The notes below the pieces were generated by a model, which was given only the letters and a program-made list of their open reading frames with translations, did no database searches and was not told where the DNA came from. A DNA stretch of 64,000 nucleotides from Salinivenus iranica (GTDB lineage: Bacteria; Bacteroidota; Rhodothermia; Rhodothermales; Salinibacteraceae). The DNA lies in NCBI GenBank assembly GCA_002894665.1, contig NCRB01000003.1, positions 62,001 through 126,000 on the forward strand. The letters are read 5' to 3'. This document shows, piece by piece, positions 27,454 to 36,499 of this stretch. The position numbers and the translations under genes are program-made. How positions within the stretch are numbered: position 1 is the first letter of the stretch; each line of letters opens with the position of its first letter.

Positions 27454-27539
27454 ATGCGCGTAGCTGTCGTCCCAAACGTGATTTGCTCCATCAGTCGCTT
27501 CGCTCTTGTGGGCCCCCTCCGACGAGAGGGAGAGGCCTC

Positions 27540-27774
27540 CAGAGTCGGTCGATGGGCTCCAGGTCAAGTCTGGAGGGGCAGCCCAACGACCGGTGCCCAT
27601 GTCCGCATTGGGGATACGTGCTGAAGGGCCGCCTCAAGATCCAGTCCGACGACGGAGAGGAGACGCTTCGACGGGGCGAGGTATACTACGTGCCGTCCGG
27701 GCACACGGGGGGGCGTAGAGGATACCGCGTTTCACGAGGTGTCTCCGCCCGATAAAGCCCCAGGCCTTTATTGA
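27540..27774 (+). pseudogene. Frameshifted cupin-domain protein
   Basis: A recognisable cupin fragment reads NDRCPCPHWGYVLKGRLKI followed by GEETLRRGEVYYVPSGHT, the glycine-turn and metal-site region of a small RmlC-like cupin. At a run of seven G (27707-27713) the frame breaks; the continuation, VEDTAFHEVSPPDKA, is in another frame and ends at the stop 27772-27774. Upstream, candidate N-terminal pieces around 27454-27540 are also spread over more than one frame. The gene is therefore broken, unless the G run is a sequencing error or a phase-variable tract; the N-terminal disorder argues for real decay. Confidence 0.65.
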
Positions 27775-27988
27775 CGGAACGAACCGGAACCTGAAGGCGA
27801 AAGCCAACGCGTAGGGCGCGGCGGCGGGCAGCCGGTCGTGCCGGGGACGTTCTGCTGGGTGAGGGTGTTTCATCAGGGGGACTCATTAGGGAGGCTGGGC
27901 AATTCTCCGCGAACTGAGGATCCATTCGGCGGGTCCCCGAATACGCTCCACCACATCCCGTGTCCGCTCTCCCGTTCGCCCGCGCCCC

Positions 27989-30268
27989 ATGCCCGAGACG
28001 CTCCCCGACCCGCCCACCGTCGACCGTGCCCTCGCCCTCGACCACGGGCTGACCGACGACGAGTACGACGAAATTTGTGACCGGCTGGGCCGCACGCCCA
28101 CCTTTCCCGAGCTCGGGATCTACTCGGTGATGTGGAGCGAGCACTGCAGCTACAAAAACTCGGCGGCCCTCCTCAAGACGCTCCCCACGGAGGGCGAGCA
28201 CCTGCTGGCGGAGGTGGGCGAGGAGAACGCGGGCCTCGTCGACGTGGGGAACGGCATGGCGGTGGCCTTCAAGATCGAGTCCCACAACCATCCCTCCGCC
28301 GTCGAGCCGTACGAGGGCGCGGCCACCGGCGTCGGCGGCATTCACCGCGACATCTTCACGATGGGGGCCCGGCCCATCTGCGCGCTCGACTCCCTCCGCT
28401 TCGGGTCGCTGGAAAACGCCCGCGTGCGGTTTCTCTTCGACGGCGTGGTGCGCGGCATCGGCGACTACGGCAACTCGTTCGGCGTGCCCACCGTGGCGGG
28501 CGAGGTCGTGTTCGACGACGCGTACGAGGGCAATCCGCTCGTGAACGCGATGAGCGTGGGCACCGTGCGCCACGACCGCACGGCCAGTGCCGCGGCCGGC
28601 ACGCCCGGCCTGCCCGTCTACGTCGTCGGGGCCTCGACGGGGCGCGACGGCATCCACGGCGCCACCTTCGCCTCCGCCGAGATCGACGAGGACAGCGAGG
28701 AGGACCGCCCTAGCGTGCAGGTGGGCGATCCCTTCACCGAAAAGCAGCTCCTGGAGGCCACGCTGGAGGCCATCCGCGAGGGCGTGGTGGAGGCCATCCA
28801 GGACATGGGGGCGGCGGGCATCACGAGCTCGTCGTTCGAGATGAGCGCGTCCGGCGGCACGGGCATGGAGCTGCACCTCGACCGCGTGCCGACCCGTGAG
28901 ACCGGCATGACGCCCTACGAGATCATGCTCTCGGAGAGTCAGGAGCGCATGCTGGTGGTCTGCCGCCCCGAGGACGAGGACGCCCTCATGGCCATCTACG
29001 ACAAGTGGGACCTGAACGCCCAGCACATCGGCGAAGTGACCGACGACGGCCGGGTGCGCGCCCTCTGGCACGGGGAGGAGGTGGCCAACATGGACCCGGT
29101 CCACGTGGCGGGCGACGACGTGCCCGTCTACGAGCGCGAGCGCGAGCGGCCGTCCTATCTGGACGAGGTGCACAGCTTTACGCTCCAGGACGCGGGACTC
29201 GATGACGTGACGCCCGAGACGGCCACGGACGCCCTCACGGACCTGCTGGCCGCCCCCACCATCGCGTCCAAGGCGTGGGTGTTTGAGCAGTACGACACCA
29301 TGGTGCGCACGAACACCGTGGTGGGCCCCGGCCCCAGCGACGCCGCCGTGGTGCGCGTGAAAGAGACCGACACCGGCCTGGCCGTAAAGACCGACTGCAA
29401 CGGGCGCTACGTCTACCTCAACCCGCGGAAGGGGGCGCAGATCGCGGTGGCGGAGGCGGCACGAAACGTCACCTGCGCCGGGGGCGAGCCGGTGGCCATC
29501 ACCAACTGTTGCAACTTCGGCAATCCGCACAACCCGGAAGTGTACTGGCAGTTTGCTGAGGCCATCGGCGGTATGGGCGATGCCTGCCGCGCCCTCGGCA
29601 CGCCCGTCACCGGCGGCAACGTGTCTCTCTACAACGAACACCCCGAGGGCGCCATCTTCCCGACGCCCACTATCGGCATGCTCGGCATGGTGGACGACCT
29701 GGAGACGCAGCCCACGACCGCCGATCTCAAGCAGGCCGGCGACGTGCTCTTCCTGCTCACCCCGAGCGGCTGGCTGCACGCCGACCGCATCGGCGGAAGC
29801 GAGTACCTGTCTTTCCTCCACGACCGCACGACGGGCGACGCGCCCCACCTCGACCTCGACGAGGAAGTCGCCGTGCAGGCCGCGACGCGCGCCCTCATCC
29901 GAGACGGCATCGTCCAGCACGCCCACGACGTGTCCGACGGCGGCCTGGCGGTGTGCCTGGCCGAATCCGTCATTTTCAGTGACGGCCTGGGGGCCGATGT
30001 GACGCTGCCCGCGGCCCCTGAGGGGACGCGCCTCGACGCCGCCCTCTTTGGCGAGGCGCAGTCGCGGGTCGTCGTGTCCGTGCGGCCGGACGCGGCAGCC
30101 GACCTGGAATCCACGGTGGCCGCGCACGACGGCGTGCAGGCGCACCGCCTCGGGGCCGTAACGACCGAGGGGATGCGCGTCACCATGGGCGGGGAGCGCG
30201 TGATCGAGGCCGCCCCGGAGGCCCTCACTACGCCCTACGAGACCGCCATCCCGACGGCCGTCGCGTAG
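27989..30268 (+). CDS. purL: Phosphoribosylformylglycinamidine synthase II
   Basis: The 759-residue protein is the small-type PurL. It shows [42 protein letters not shown] (ATP and magnesium site), [45 protein letters not shown] and [15 protein letters not shown], in the correct order along two AIRS-like repeats. It converts FGAR to FGAM in purine synthesis and needs PurS and PurQ, which are not in the window. It begins with ATG at 27989 and stands alone on the plus strand with a long gap on both sides. Confidence 0.96.
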   Translation: MPETLPDPPTVDRALALDHGLTDDEYDEICDRLGRTPTFPELGIYSVMWSEHCSYKNSAALLKTLPTEGEHLLAEVGEENAGLVDVGNGMAVAFKIESHNHPSAVEPYEGAATGVGGIHRDIFTMGARPICALDSLRFGSLENARVRFLFDGVVRGIGDYGNSFGVPTVAGEVVFDDAYEGNPLVNAMSVGTVRHDRTASAAAGTPGLPVYVVGASTGRDGIHGATFASAEIDEDSEEDRPSVQVGDPFTEKQLLEATLEAIREGVVEAIQDMGAAGITSSSFEMSASGGTGMELHLDRVPTRETGMTPYEIMLSESQERMLVVCRPEDEDALMAIYDKWDLNAQHIGEVTDDGRVRALWHGEEVANMDPVHVAGDDVPVYERERERPSYLDEVHSFTLQDAGLDDVTPETATDALTDLLAAPTIASKAWVFEQYDTMVRTNTVVGPGPSDAAVVRVKETDTGLAVKTDCNGRYVYLNPRKGAQIAVAEAARNVTCAGGEPVAITNCCNFGNPHNPEVYWQFAEAIGGMGDACRALGTPVTGGNVSLYNEHPEGAIFPTPTIGMLGMVDDLETQPTTADLKQAGDVLFLLTPSGWLHADRIGGSEYLSFLHDRTTGDAPHLDLDEEVAVQAATRALIRDGIVQHAHDVSDGGLAVCLAESVIFSDGLGADVTLPAAPEGTRLDAALFGEAQSRVVVSVRPDAAADLESTVAAHDGVQAHRLGAVTTEGMRVTMGGERVIEAAPEALTTPYETAIPTAVA

Positions 30269-30667
30269 ATTGCGGACCGGTCTTCGATGAAGACGCCCGA
30301 CGACCCACTGGAATCTCGGAATCGCGCGAGGGCACGCCGAGTCCCGTCCTCGCACGAGTTCACTGGGGCGGCCCCGGTCCGGCAGGACTGCCATTCCGTC
30401 GTTCAATTCATCGTAATATGACGATGAGTCGGAGGCGGACGGGCAAACATCACGGCGGGGCAACGAGTTGATACATTCCGACAGACCCTTCCCGGGTAGA
30501 TGTAACGTCGCAGGATGTTTGCAGGACAGTAAGATGACGCTGCGGACGATGCTCCCCTGAGGGGCGTTGTGTTTGCCACGCCGCACGGGAGAAACCGTGT
30601 AGGAGGCGCCGCGGTATCACGCCGATGTGCTTTGCGCACGTCTTTTTCTTCAAAAAACGAGATTATC
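30269..30667. other. Intergenic region between purL and trxA
   Basis: No coding gene is supported in these 399 nt. A small hairpin GTCTTC-GAT-GAAGAC (30283-30297) lies just after purL, and an inverted repeat TCATCGT (30408-30414) / ACGATGA (30421-30427) lies in the middle. The trxA promoter must be here but no confident minus-35/minus-10 pair was found. Confidence 0.5.
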
Positions 30668-31012
30668 ATGGCCGAGAGTGAGAACGTCACGACCCTGACC
30701 GACGACAACTTTGAGGACGAGGTGCTGAACGCCGACGAGCCGGTGCTCGTGGACTTCTGGGCCACCTGGTGCGGACCGTGCCGCCAGATCGCCCCGATCG
30801 TCGAGGACCTGGCCGACGAGTTTGCGGGCCGCGCCAAGGTGGGCAAGGTCGATGTGGACGACAATCCGCAGACCGCGCAGGAGTACGGCGTCCGCTCCAT
30901 CCCCACCCTCCTGTTCTTTAAGGACGGTGAGGTGCAGGAGACCCTTGTTGGGGCGAGCGGAAAGAAGGCCCTCAAGGAGAAGCTGGAGACGCTGGCTGGA
31001 CAACCGGCCTAA
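30668..31012 (+). CDS. trxA: Thioredoxin
   Basis: The 114-residue cytoplasmic protein has the classic WCGPC active site (Cys35, Cys38) in LVDFWATWCGPCRQIAPI, the cis-Pro of RSIPTLLFF, and the closing GASGKKALKEKLETL. It reduces disulfides in ribonucleotide reductase and other targets and is itself reduced by the thioredoxin reductase encoded next. The ATG at 30668 gives the standard length. An intrinsic terminator separates it from trxB, so trxA is probably transcribed at a higher level. Confidence 0.96.
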   Translation: MAESENVTTLTDDNFEDEVLNADEPVLVDFWATWCGPCRQIAPIVEDLADEFAGRAKVGKVDVDDNPQTAQEYGVRSIPTLLFFKDGEVQETLVGASGKKALKEKLETLAGQPA

Positions 31013-31033
31013 CGCACGTTCGAATAGGTACGG

Positions 31034-31081
31034 ACGAATGGCGAATGGGGCGACGCCCGGCTCCATTCGTCATTCGTTTTT
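31034..31081 (+). terminator. Intrinsic terminator between trxA and trxB
   Basis: The arms ACGAATGGCGAATGG (31034-31048) and CCATTCGTCATTCGT (31063-31077) are complementary at 14 of 15 positions, with a 14-nt loop, and are followed by a run of T from 31077. This is a strong intrinsic terminator 21 nt after the trxA stop. Read-through would be needed for trxB to share the transcript. Confidence 0.85.
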
Positions 31082-31118
31082 CTCTCCCTTACTTGCCCCT
31101 CGAGACACGAACATTCAG

Positions 31119-32171
31119 ATGCCCCCCATGCACGAAAACGGAACGGCGACCAACGGTCACCCCAGCCTTGCGGCCTTCGACGGCGTGGACTTCTCCGACG
31201 CCGAAGTGCGTGACGTCGTCATCGTCGGCACGGGGCCGGCGGGCTGGACCGCCGCCCTCTACACGGCCCGCGCCGACCTGAACCCCCTCATCTACATGGG
31301 GCCGGAGCCCGGCGGCCAGCTCACCACCACGACCGATGTGGAGAACTACCCGGGCTTTCCCGAGGGCATCCTGGGCCCGGAGCTGATGGAGCGGTTTCAG
31401 GACCAGGCCGAGCGCTTTGGGACCGACAGTCGCTACGGCACCGTCACGCACGTCGATTTCCGCGAGCGCCCGTACCGCCTTCTCGTTGACGAGGAGACGC
31501 CGGTGTACGCCCAGACGGTCATTGTTTCGACGGGCGCCTCGGCCCGGTATCTGGGCCTCGAGAATGAACAGCGCCTGATCGGCAGCGGGGTGAGCGCCTG
31601 TGCCACGTGCGACGGCTCCTTTTTCCGCGGCGAAACGGTGGCCGTGGTGGGCGGCGGCGACAGTGCCATGGAGGAGTCCACCTTCCTCACGAAGTTTGCG
31701 GAGAAGGTGTACGTGCTCCACCGCCGCGACGAGCTGCGGGCGTCGAAGATTATGCAGGAGCGGGCCTTCGAGAACGACAAGATCGAGTTCGTCTGGAATA
31801 CCGAGGTCATCGATGTACTCGGCGAAAACCAGGTCGAGGGCATCGAGGTCGTCAATAACGAGACGAGCGAGACCTACGTGATGGACGACGTGACGGGCTT
31901 CTTCCTCGCCATCGGCCACACGCCCAATACCGGCCCGTTTGAGGGGTGGCTGGATATGGACGAGGAGGGCTACATCCTCACGGAGGCCGACTCGACCTAC
32001 ACGAACGTCCCGGGCGTCTTTGCCTCCGGCGACGCGCAGGACCACGTGTATCGCCAGGCCGTGACGGCGGCGGGCACCGGCTGCAAGGCGGCGATCGACG
32101 CCGAGCGCTGGCTGACCGAACACGGGGCGGTGGACCCGACCGGGGCCGATCGCGAGCCCGTGGAGGCGTAG
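31119..32171 (+). CDS. trxB: Thioredoxin-disulfide reductase
   Basis: The 350-residue flavoprotein has an FAD-binding GTGPAGWTAALYTARA motif, the conserved PGGQLTTTTDVENYPGFPEGI, the redox-active CATC (Cys161, Cys164) in SACATCDGSFFRG, an NADPH-binding VVGGGDSAMEEST, and the closing GVFASGDAQDHVYRQAVTAAGTGCKAAIDAERWL. It passes electrons from NADPH to thioredoxin, whose gene is immediately upstream. The N terminus carries about 25 extra residues before the Rossmann fold. ATG 31119 is used; ATG 31128 is an alternative. Confidence 0.96.
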   Translation: MPPMHENGTATNGHPSLAAFDGVDFSDAEVRDVVIVGTGPAGWTAALYTARADLNPLIYMGPEPGGQLTTTTDVENYPGFPEGILGPELMERFQDQAERFGTDSRYGTVTHVDFRERPYRLLVDEETPVYAQTVIVSTGASARYLGLENEQRLIGSGVSACATCDGSFFRGETVAVVGGGDSAMEESTFLTKFAEKVYVLHRRDELRASKIMQERAFENDKIEFVWNTEVIDVLGENQVEGIEVVNNETSETYVMDDVTGFFLAIGHTPNTGPFEGWLDMDEEGYILTEADSTYTNVPGVFASGDAQDHVYRQAVTAAGTGCKAAIDAERWLTEHGAVDPTGADREPVEA

Positions 32172-32215
32172 AGGCCGGCCGTCCGATGGTTTTGTGTTTC
32201 TTGGAAGAGCCCTCA

Positions 32216-32839
32216 ATGCTGTTACGGGGCGCGTACTGGATCGGTGGGGTTTTGCTCGTGGGGGGGCTGATGGTCGGGTGCACGTCGGCGTCGGAGGAGC
32301 CCGCGCGCCCGTCTCCCGACACGTCGCGCACGGTGGCCTCTCCCGTCGCGGCTGACACCGCGTCCGGCCCGGAGGCTCGTGTGTCCGATACGAGCGACCG
32401 TTCGCTCGAGGACAAGCTGGCGGATGCTCGCGTGGAGGCCCGGGTCAAACAGGCCCTTATGCAGCAGCGCAGCCTCCGCGTCTTTGAGTTTCAGGTGGCG
32501 GTGGTTCGCGGCCGGGTGGTCCTCCAGGGCGACGTGAACACGCGCGACGAGTACGAGGAGGCCGCCCGAATGGCCCGGCGCGTGGAGGGCGTGTCCGACG
32601 TGCGGAACGAGGTTACGGTGGGGGGCGAGCCGGTGGGGGAAGGCGAACCGGCGGAAGAACAAGCGGCGGCGTCGGGGAACGAAGCGAACGACGCCGGGGC
32701 CGTATACCACACGGTGGACGCTGGCGACTCGCTGTGGCGCATTGCACAGCAGTACGGCACCTCTATCCAGCGCCTCCGGGACCTCAACGACCTGTCGGGG
32801 GGCGGCCTGCAGCCCGGCCAGCGCATTCGCGTGCGGTAA
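32216..32839 (+). CDS. Lipoprotein with BON and LysM domains
   Basis: The 207-residue protein has a lipoprotein signal (LLVGGLMVGC), a low-complexity linker, one BON domain (residues about 65-135, with VEARVKQALMQQRSLRVFEFQVAVVRGRVVLQGDVNT and VRNEVTV), an acidic spacer and a C-terminal LysM domain (YHTVDAGDSLWRIAQQYGTSIQRLRDLNDL...LQPGQRIRV). BON binds membranes and LysM binds peptidoglycan, so it probably links the outer membrane to the wall. ATG 32216 is preferred; an in-frame ATG at 32186 would add ten residues before the signal. Confidence 0.85.
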   Translation: MLLRGAYWIGGVLLVGGLMVGCTSASEEPARPSPDTSRTVASPVAADTASGPEARVSDTSDRSLEDKLADARVEARVKQALMQQRSLRVFEFQVAVVRGRVVLQGDVNTRDEYEEAARMARRVEGVSDVRNEVTVGGEPVGEGEPAEEQAAASGNEANDAGAVYHTVDAGDSLWRIAQQYGTSIQRLRDLNDLSGGGLQPGQRIRVR

Positions 32840-32918
32840 CGGGCAGCCGGTTTCCTCTGTCCGGTCCGTTCCCTACGTTAACGGGCCCACGATTCGTTGC
32901 CCGACGCCCACCCCACCG

Positions 32919-34718
32919 ATGCGTACCCTCTGGTCCCTCGTTGCCCTCGTTGCGCTCCTCCTCGTCCCGCCCGCTGCGGCGCAGAACGCCGACGGCGGCG
33001 GGGATCGTCTCACCGGACCCGACTACGCCCGTAGCCCGGTGACGGCGCCCAACGGCATGGCCGCCACCAGCCAGCCGCTCGCCTCCCAGATTGCCGTCGA
33101 CGTACTGCAGAAGGGGGGCAGCGCCGTCGACGCGGCCATCGCGGCCAACGCGGCCCTTGGCCTCATGGAGCCGACCGGCAACGGCCTCGGCGGCGACCTC
33201 TTCGCCATCGTCTACGACCCGGAGACGGACTCGACCTACGGTCTGAACGCCAGCGGGCGCTCCCCCCGCGGCCTCTCGTACGACGAGATGCAACAAGAAC
33301 TGGGCGACCGCGACCAGATTCCCCTCCTCGGCCATCTGTCGGTGAGCGTGCCCGGCACGGCCAGCGGCTGGGGCAAGCTGCACGAGCGCTTCGGCAGCCT
33401 CTCGCTGGAGCAGGACCTCCGCCCCGCCATCCGCTACGCCCGAGACGGGTTTCCGCTCTCGCAGGTGATCGCCTACTACTGGCAGGGCAACGTCGAGAGC
33501 TTCCGCGAAAACGACGACCTGATTCCCACCGACAACTGGAAGGAGACGTACCTCATTGAAGGGGAAAACGGTGAACTGCGCGCGCCGGAAGAGGGCGAGA
33601 TGTTCCGCAACCCCGACCTTGCAAACACCCTCGAAACCATCGCCGAGAACGGCACCGAGACGTTCTACGAGGGCGAGATTGCCCGGTCGATCGCCGACTA
33701 CGCCGAGCGCACCGGCGGCTACCTGCAGATGGAAGACTTTCGGCAGCACGAGGCGAACTGGGTCGATCCCGTCTCGGTCGACTACCGCGGCGTTGAGGTC
33801 TACGAACTGCCGCCCAACGGCCAGGGCATCGCGGCACTCCAGATGCTCCAGATCCTGGAGGGGTACGACCTGGAGGCCATGGGCCACAACTCCACCGACT
33901 ATCTCCACGTGCAGGCCGAGGCCAAGAAGCTCGTCTTCGAGGACCGGGCCCGCTTCTACGCCGACATGGACTTTGCCGACGTGCCGGTGCAGGAACTCGT
34001 CTCCGAGGAGTACGCGGCCGAGCGCCGCGAGCAGATTGAAATGGACGAGGTGCTTTCCGCCCCCGAGGCGGGCAGCCCGCGGACGACCACGAGCGACGCC
34101 TCCCTCAGTCCCGAGATGCGCAAGCGCCTCGACGAGGGCGACACCATCTACCTCACGGTCGCCGACTCCACGGGCATGATGGTGTCGCTCATTCAGAGCA
34201 ACTACGCCGGCATGGGCAGCGGCCTGGTGCCCGACGGCCTCGGCTTTATGCTGCAGGACCGCGGCGCCCTCTTCACGATGGAGGAGGACCACCCCAACGT
34301 CTACGCACCGGGCAAGCGGCCCTTTCACACCATCATTCCGGCGTTCGCTACGAAGGACGGCGAGCCGTTCCTGAGCTTTGGCGTGATGGGCGGGGGCATG
34401 CAGCCGCAGGGGCACGTGCAGGTGCTCAGCAACATCGTCGACTTTGGCCTCAACGTGCAGGCGGCGGGCGACGCGGCGCGCTACCGCCACTACGGCAGCA
34501 GCTCTCCGACGGGCGACGACATGGAGGGCCGGGGCACGCTCCGTGTGGAAAGTGGCGTGCCGGACAATGTGGTGAATGCCCTTCGGGGTCGCGGTCACGC
34601 GATGGACGTAGGGGCCGGGGGCTACGGCGGCTACCAGGCCATCATGTGGGACCCGGAGGAGGGCGTCTACTGGGGCGGCACCGAGATGCGGAAGGATGGA
34701 TATGTTGTTGGATACTGA
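32919..34718 (+). CDS. ggt: Gamma-glutamyltranspeptidase
   Basis: The 599-residue precursor has a signal peptide (ending PAAAQ) and the GGT fold: GMAATSQPLASQIAVDVLQKGGSAVDAAIAAN near the start and the autocleavage site GD|TIYLTVADSTG with nucleophile Thr409. After self-cleavage the small subunit would contain SLIQSNYAGMGSGLVPDGLGFMLQDRG and MGGGMQPQGHVQVLSN. It hydrolyses or transfers the gamma-glutamyl group of glutathione-like substrates in the periplasm. The TIYLTVAD form is nearer to the YwrD-type GGT-like branch than to E. coli TTHYSVVD, so the substrate may differ. Confidence 0.93.
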   Translation: MRTLWSLVALVALLLVPPAAAQNADGGGDRLTGPDYARSPVTAPNGMAATSQPLASQIAVDVLQKGGSAVDAAIAANAALGLMEPTGNGLGGDLFAIVYDPETDSTYGLNASGRSPRGLSYDEMQQELGDRDQIPLLGHLSVSVPGTASGWGKLHERFGSLSLEQDLRPAIRYARDGFPLSQVIAYYWQGNVESFRENDDLIPTDNWKETYLIEGENGELRAPEEGEMFRNPDLANTLETIAENGTETFYEGEIARSIADYAERTGGYLQMEDFRQHEANWVDPVSVDYRGVEVYELPPNGQGIAALQMLQILEGYDLEAMGHNSTDYLHVQAEAKKLVFEDRARFYADMDFADVPVQELVSEEYAAERREQIEMDEVLSAPEAGSPRTTTSDASLSPEMRKRLDEGDTIYLTVADSTGMMVSLIQSNYAGMGSGLVPDGLGFMLQDRGALFTMEEDHPNVYAPGKRPFHTIIPAFATKDGEPFLSFGVMGGGMQPQGHVQVLSNIVDFGLNVQAAGDAARYRHYGSSSPTGDDMEGRGTLRVESGVPDNVVNALRGRGHAMDVGAGGYGGYQAIMWDPEEGVYWGGTEMRKDGYVVGY

Positions 34719-34781
34719 CGCCCTTCCTCTTCTATCGATCGTAGCGGTGAGATTCCGAGTTTGCTACATTCCTCAGATCGA

Positions 34782-34822
34782 AAGAACGTTCAACGTTGGA
34801 ACGGTTAACGTTGGACGTTCTT
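34782..34822. repeat. Inverted repeat between convergent ggt and treA
   Basis: AAGAACGTTCAACGTT (34782-34797) and AACGTTGGACGTTCTT (34807-34822) are reverse complements at 15 of 16 positions with a 9-nt loop. The element lies between two converging genes and its right arm runs through the treA stop codon (34805-34807) into the last codons. It probably acts as a bidirectional terminator. The GTTGGACGTT core recurs in the pstC-pstA repeat. Confidence 0.75.
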
Positions 34823-36433
34823 CAGCAGGCGCAGCACCACGGCGTTCGTCCACCCGAAGCCGATGACGTTCTCGCTGTAGCCGTACTCAATGCCGGCAGA
34901 CACGTCGGATTCCCGCTGCACGAGGTCGTACTTCTCCAGGATGACCCCGTGCTCCTGAAAATCTTTGCTGACGAGCCCCACGAACTTTGCGCTCAGGCGA
35001 TCGGCCGCCCGGTCGTAGCCGTAGTTCCGTAGGCCCTCGACGGCCATTAGTTGCAGCGGCGCCCAGCCGAAGGGCGCGTCCCACTGGTTGCCCGTCCGGC
35101 GCGTGCTGGTGAGCACCCCGCCGGGGGCCTCCAGCTGCCAGAGCGTCTCGGCGGTGGCCGTGGCCTGGGAGTCGGCGGCCAGGCCCACCCAGAGCGGCGC
35201 GAACGCCGTGGCGAAGCGATAGTCGTTCTGGGTCTCCGTGCGGAAGTTGTAGTCGTGGTAGCGTCCCGTCTCGGCGTTCCACAGGAGTTCGTCCATTCGC
35301 TGCTTCCGGCGGTCGGCGCGGCGGCTCCATTGCTTGGCCGCGTCGGACCGGCCCAGCACGGCCATGAGGGCGGACACGTCGCGCTCGTACTGGTAGAGAA
35401 AGCTGTTGAGGCCCACGGGGGCGTAGTGCACGATGCCCACGTTGAAGGGGCCAAACCGGTTGGACGGGTCGAAGCCCGACTCGCGCATCGAGCGGTCGGC
35501 TTTGTAGAAGAGGCTCGTGAGCGTGTCCGCGGCGGCGTCGTAGAAGAGCGACTCGTCGTACGCCGTCACGTCGTTCTCGCGGTAGTAGGTGCGAATGCGG
35601 TCGTAGTGGCTCTGCCCCTCCGCGTTCTGCTCACCCATCACCACCTCGGGCGCCGGGCCCTCGCCCAGCCCGTAGTAGCGCGAGAGGCCGGTGTCGCCGG
35701 CGAGGTGGGGCTCGGTCGTCCAGTACTCGTAGTAGGTTTCCAGGGCGGGCACTGCGTCGGCCACCCAGGCCGTATCGCCGGTGGCCGCGAACACGTCGCG
35801 CACCATGGTGGCGAGGAAGGGCGGCTGCGAGCGGGTGAGGTAGTAGGTGCGGTTCGCGTTCAGCACGGTGCCGTAGTGCTCCACCTGGTAGAGGTGGTTG
35901 TCGGTCATGTGCTTGGCCATCTCCACGCGCCCGGCCTCCAGCAGCCCCGTCGCGATGAAGTAGCTGTCCCAGCCGTACATTTCGTTGAAGCGGCCGCCCG
36001 GGACGACGTACGGGTGCGGCAGATAGAGGAGTCCGTGCGGGTCGATTGCGTTCATGTGCTCGCGCGGAGACGCCGGCAGCACGCGGAGGTCGACCTGGGC
36101 CCACTCGTCGGGGGAGAGCGAGCGGCGGAGGCGCTGCCCCACGGCCGCGGTGTCTTCGGAGGCCGCCACGTAGAGGGGCCAGGGCGTGCCGGGCGCGTGG
36201 TCCACCTTCTCGTCGGGAAGGGCGGCCAGCAGGTCGTCGTGCGAGCGGGTGAGGGTGCCCCACGTGCGGTCGATGTAGGAGCGGAGCGTATCGAGGCGCT
36301 CGGGGGCCGGGAGCGCGACCTGCGTGGTGGGGTCGGGCGTCGGCTGTGCGGACGCGAGGGGCGCCAGAACGACGAACGTGAGAAGAAGGAGGAGTCCCTG
36401 GGCGAGGGGGCGGCGTCGGAGCAGAGGAGGCAT
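34805..36433 (-). CDS. treA: Periplasmic alpha,alpha-trehalase (GH37)
   Basis: The 542-residue enzyme has a signal peptide (cut after LASAQ) and both GH37 signatures: PGGRFNEMYGWDSYFI and QWDAPFGWAPLQ. Active-site residues expected in GH37 are present in DSYF and in the SGFDPSNRFG region (catalytic Asp). It splits trehalose to two glucoses in the periplasm. For a halophile this could recover trehalose as a compatible solute or carbon source. It faces the GWxTD gene on the same strand, starting 67 nt after that gene's stop. Confidence 0.94.
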   Translation of the reverse strand: MPPLLRRRPLAQGLLLLLTFVVLAPLASAQPTPDPTTQVALPAPERLDTLRSYIDRTWGTLTRSHDDLLAALPDEKVDHAPGTPWPLYVAASEDTAAVGQRLRRSLSPDEWAQVDLRVLPASPREHMNAIDPHGLLYLPHPYVVPGGRFNEMYGWDSYFIATGLLEAGRVEMAKHMTDNHLYQVEHYGTVLNANRTYYLTRSQPPFLATMVRDVFAATGDTAWVADAVPALETYYEYWTTEPHLAGDTGLSRYYGLGEGPAPEVVMGEQNAEGQSHYDRIRTYYRENDVTAYDESLFYDAAADTLTSLFYKADRSMRESGFDPSNRFGPFNVGIVHYAPVGLNSFLYQYERDVSALMAVLGRSDAAKQWSRRADRRKQRMDELLWNAETGRYHDYNFRTETQNDYRFATAFAPLWVGLAADSQATATAETLWQLEAPGGVLTSTRRTGNQWDAPFGWAPLQLMAVEGLRNYGYDRAADRLSAKFVGLVSKDFQEHGVILEKYDLVQRESDVSAGIEYGYSENVIGFGWTNAVVLRLLKNVQR

Positions 36434-36499
36434 GGGGACAAGAAGAGGCGAGGGGCGTCAGCTGTGAGGGCACACGTAACCTTCCGCTGCGGTCTAGGT

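Noticed and set aside
27686-30586. Long open frame on the minus strand opposite purL
   Set aside because: Shadow of purL in GC-rich DNA; the translation is Val/Arg/His-rich without motifs.
34782-34822. GAAC/GTTC words considered as a Gram-positive-type SOS box
   Set aside because: They lie between convergent gene ends, not in a promoter, and are explained by the longer inverted repeat.
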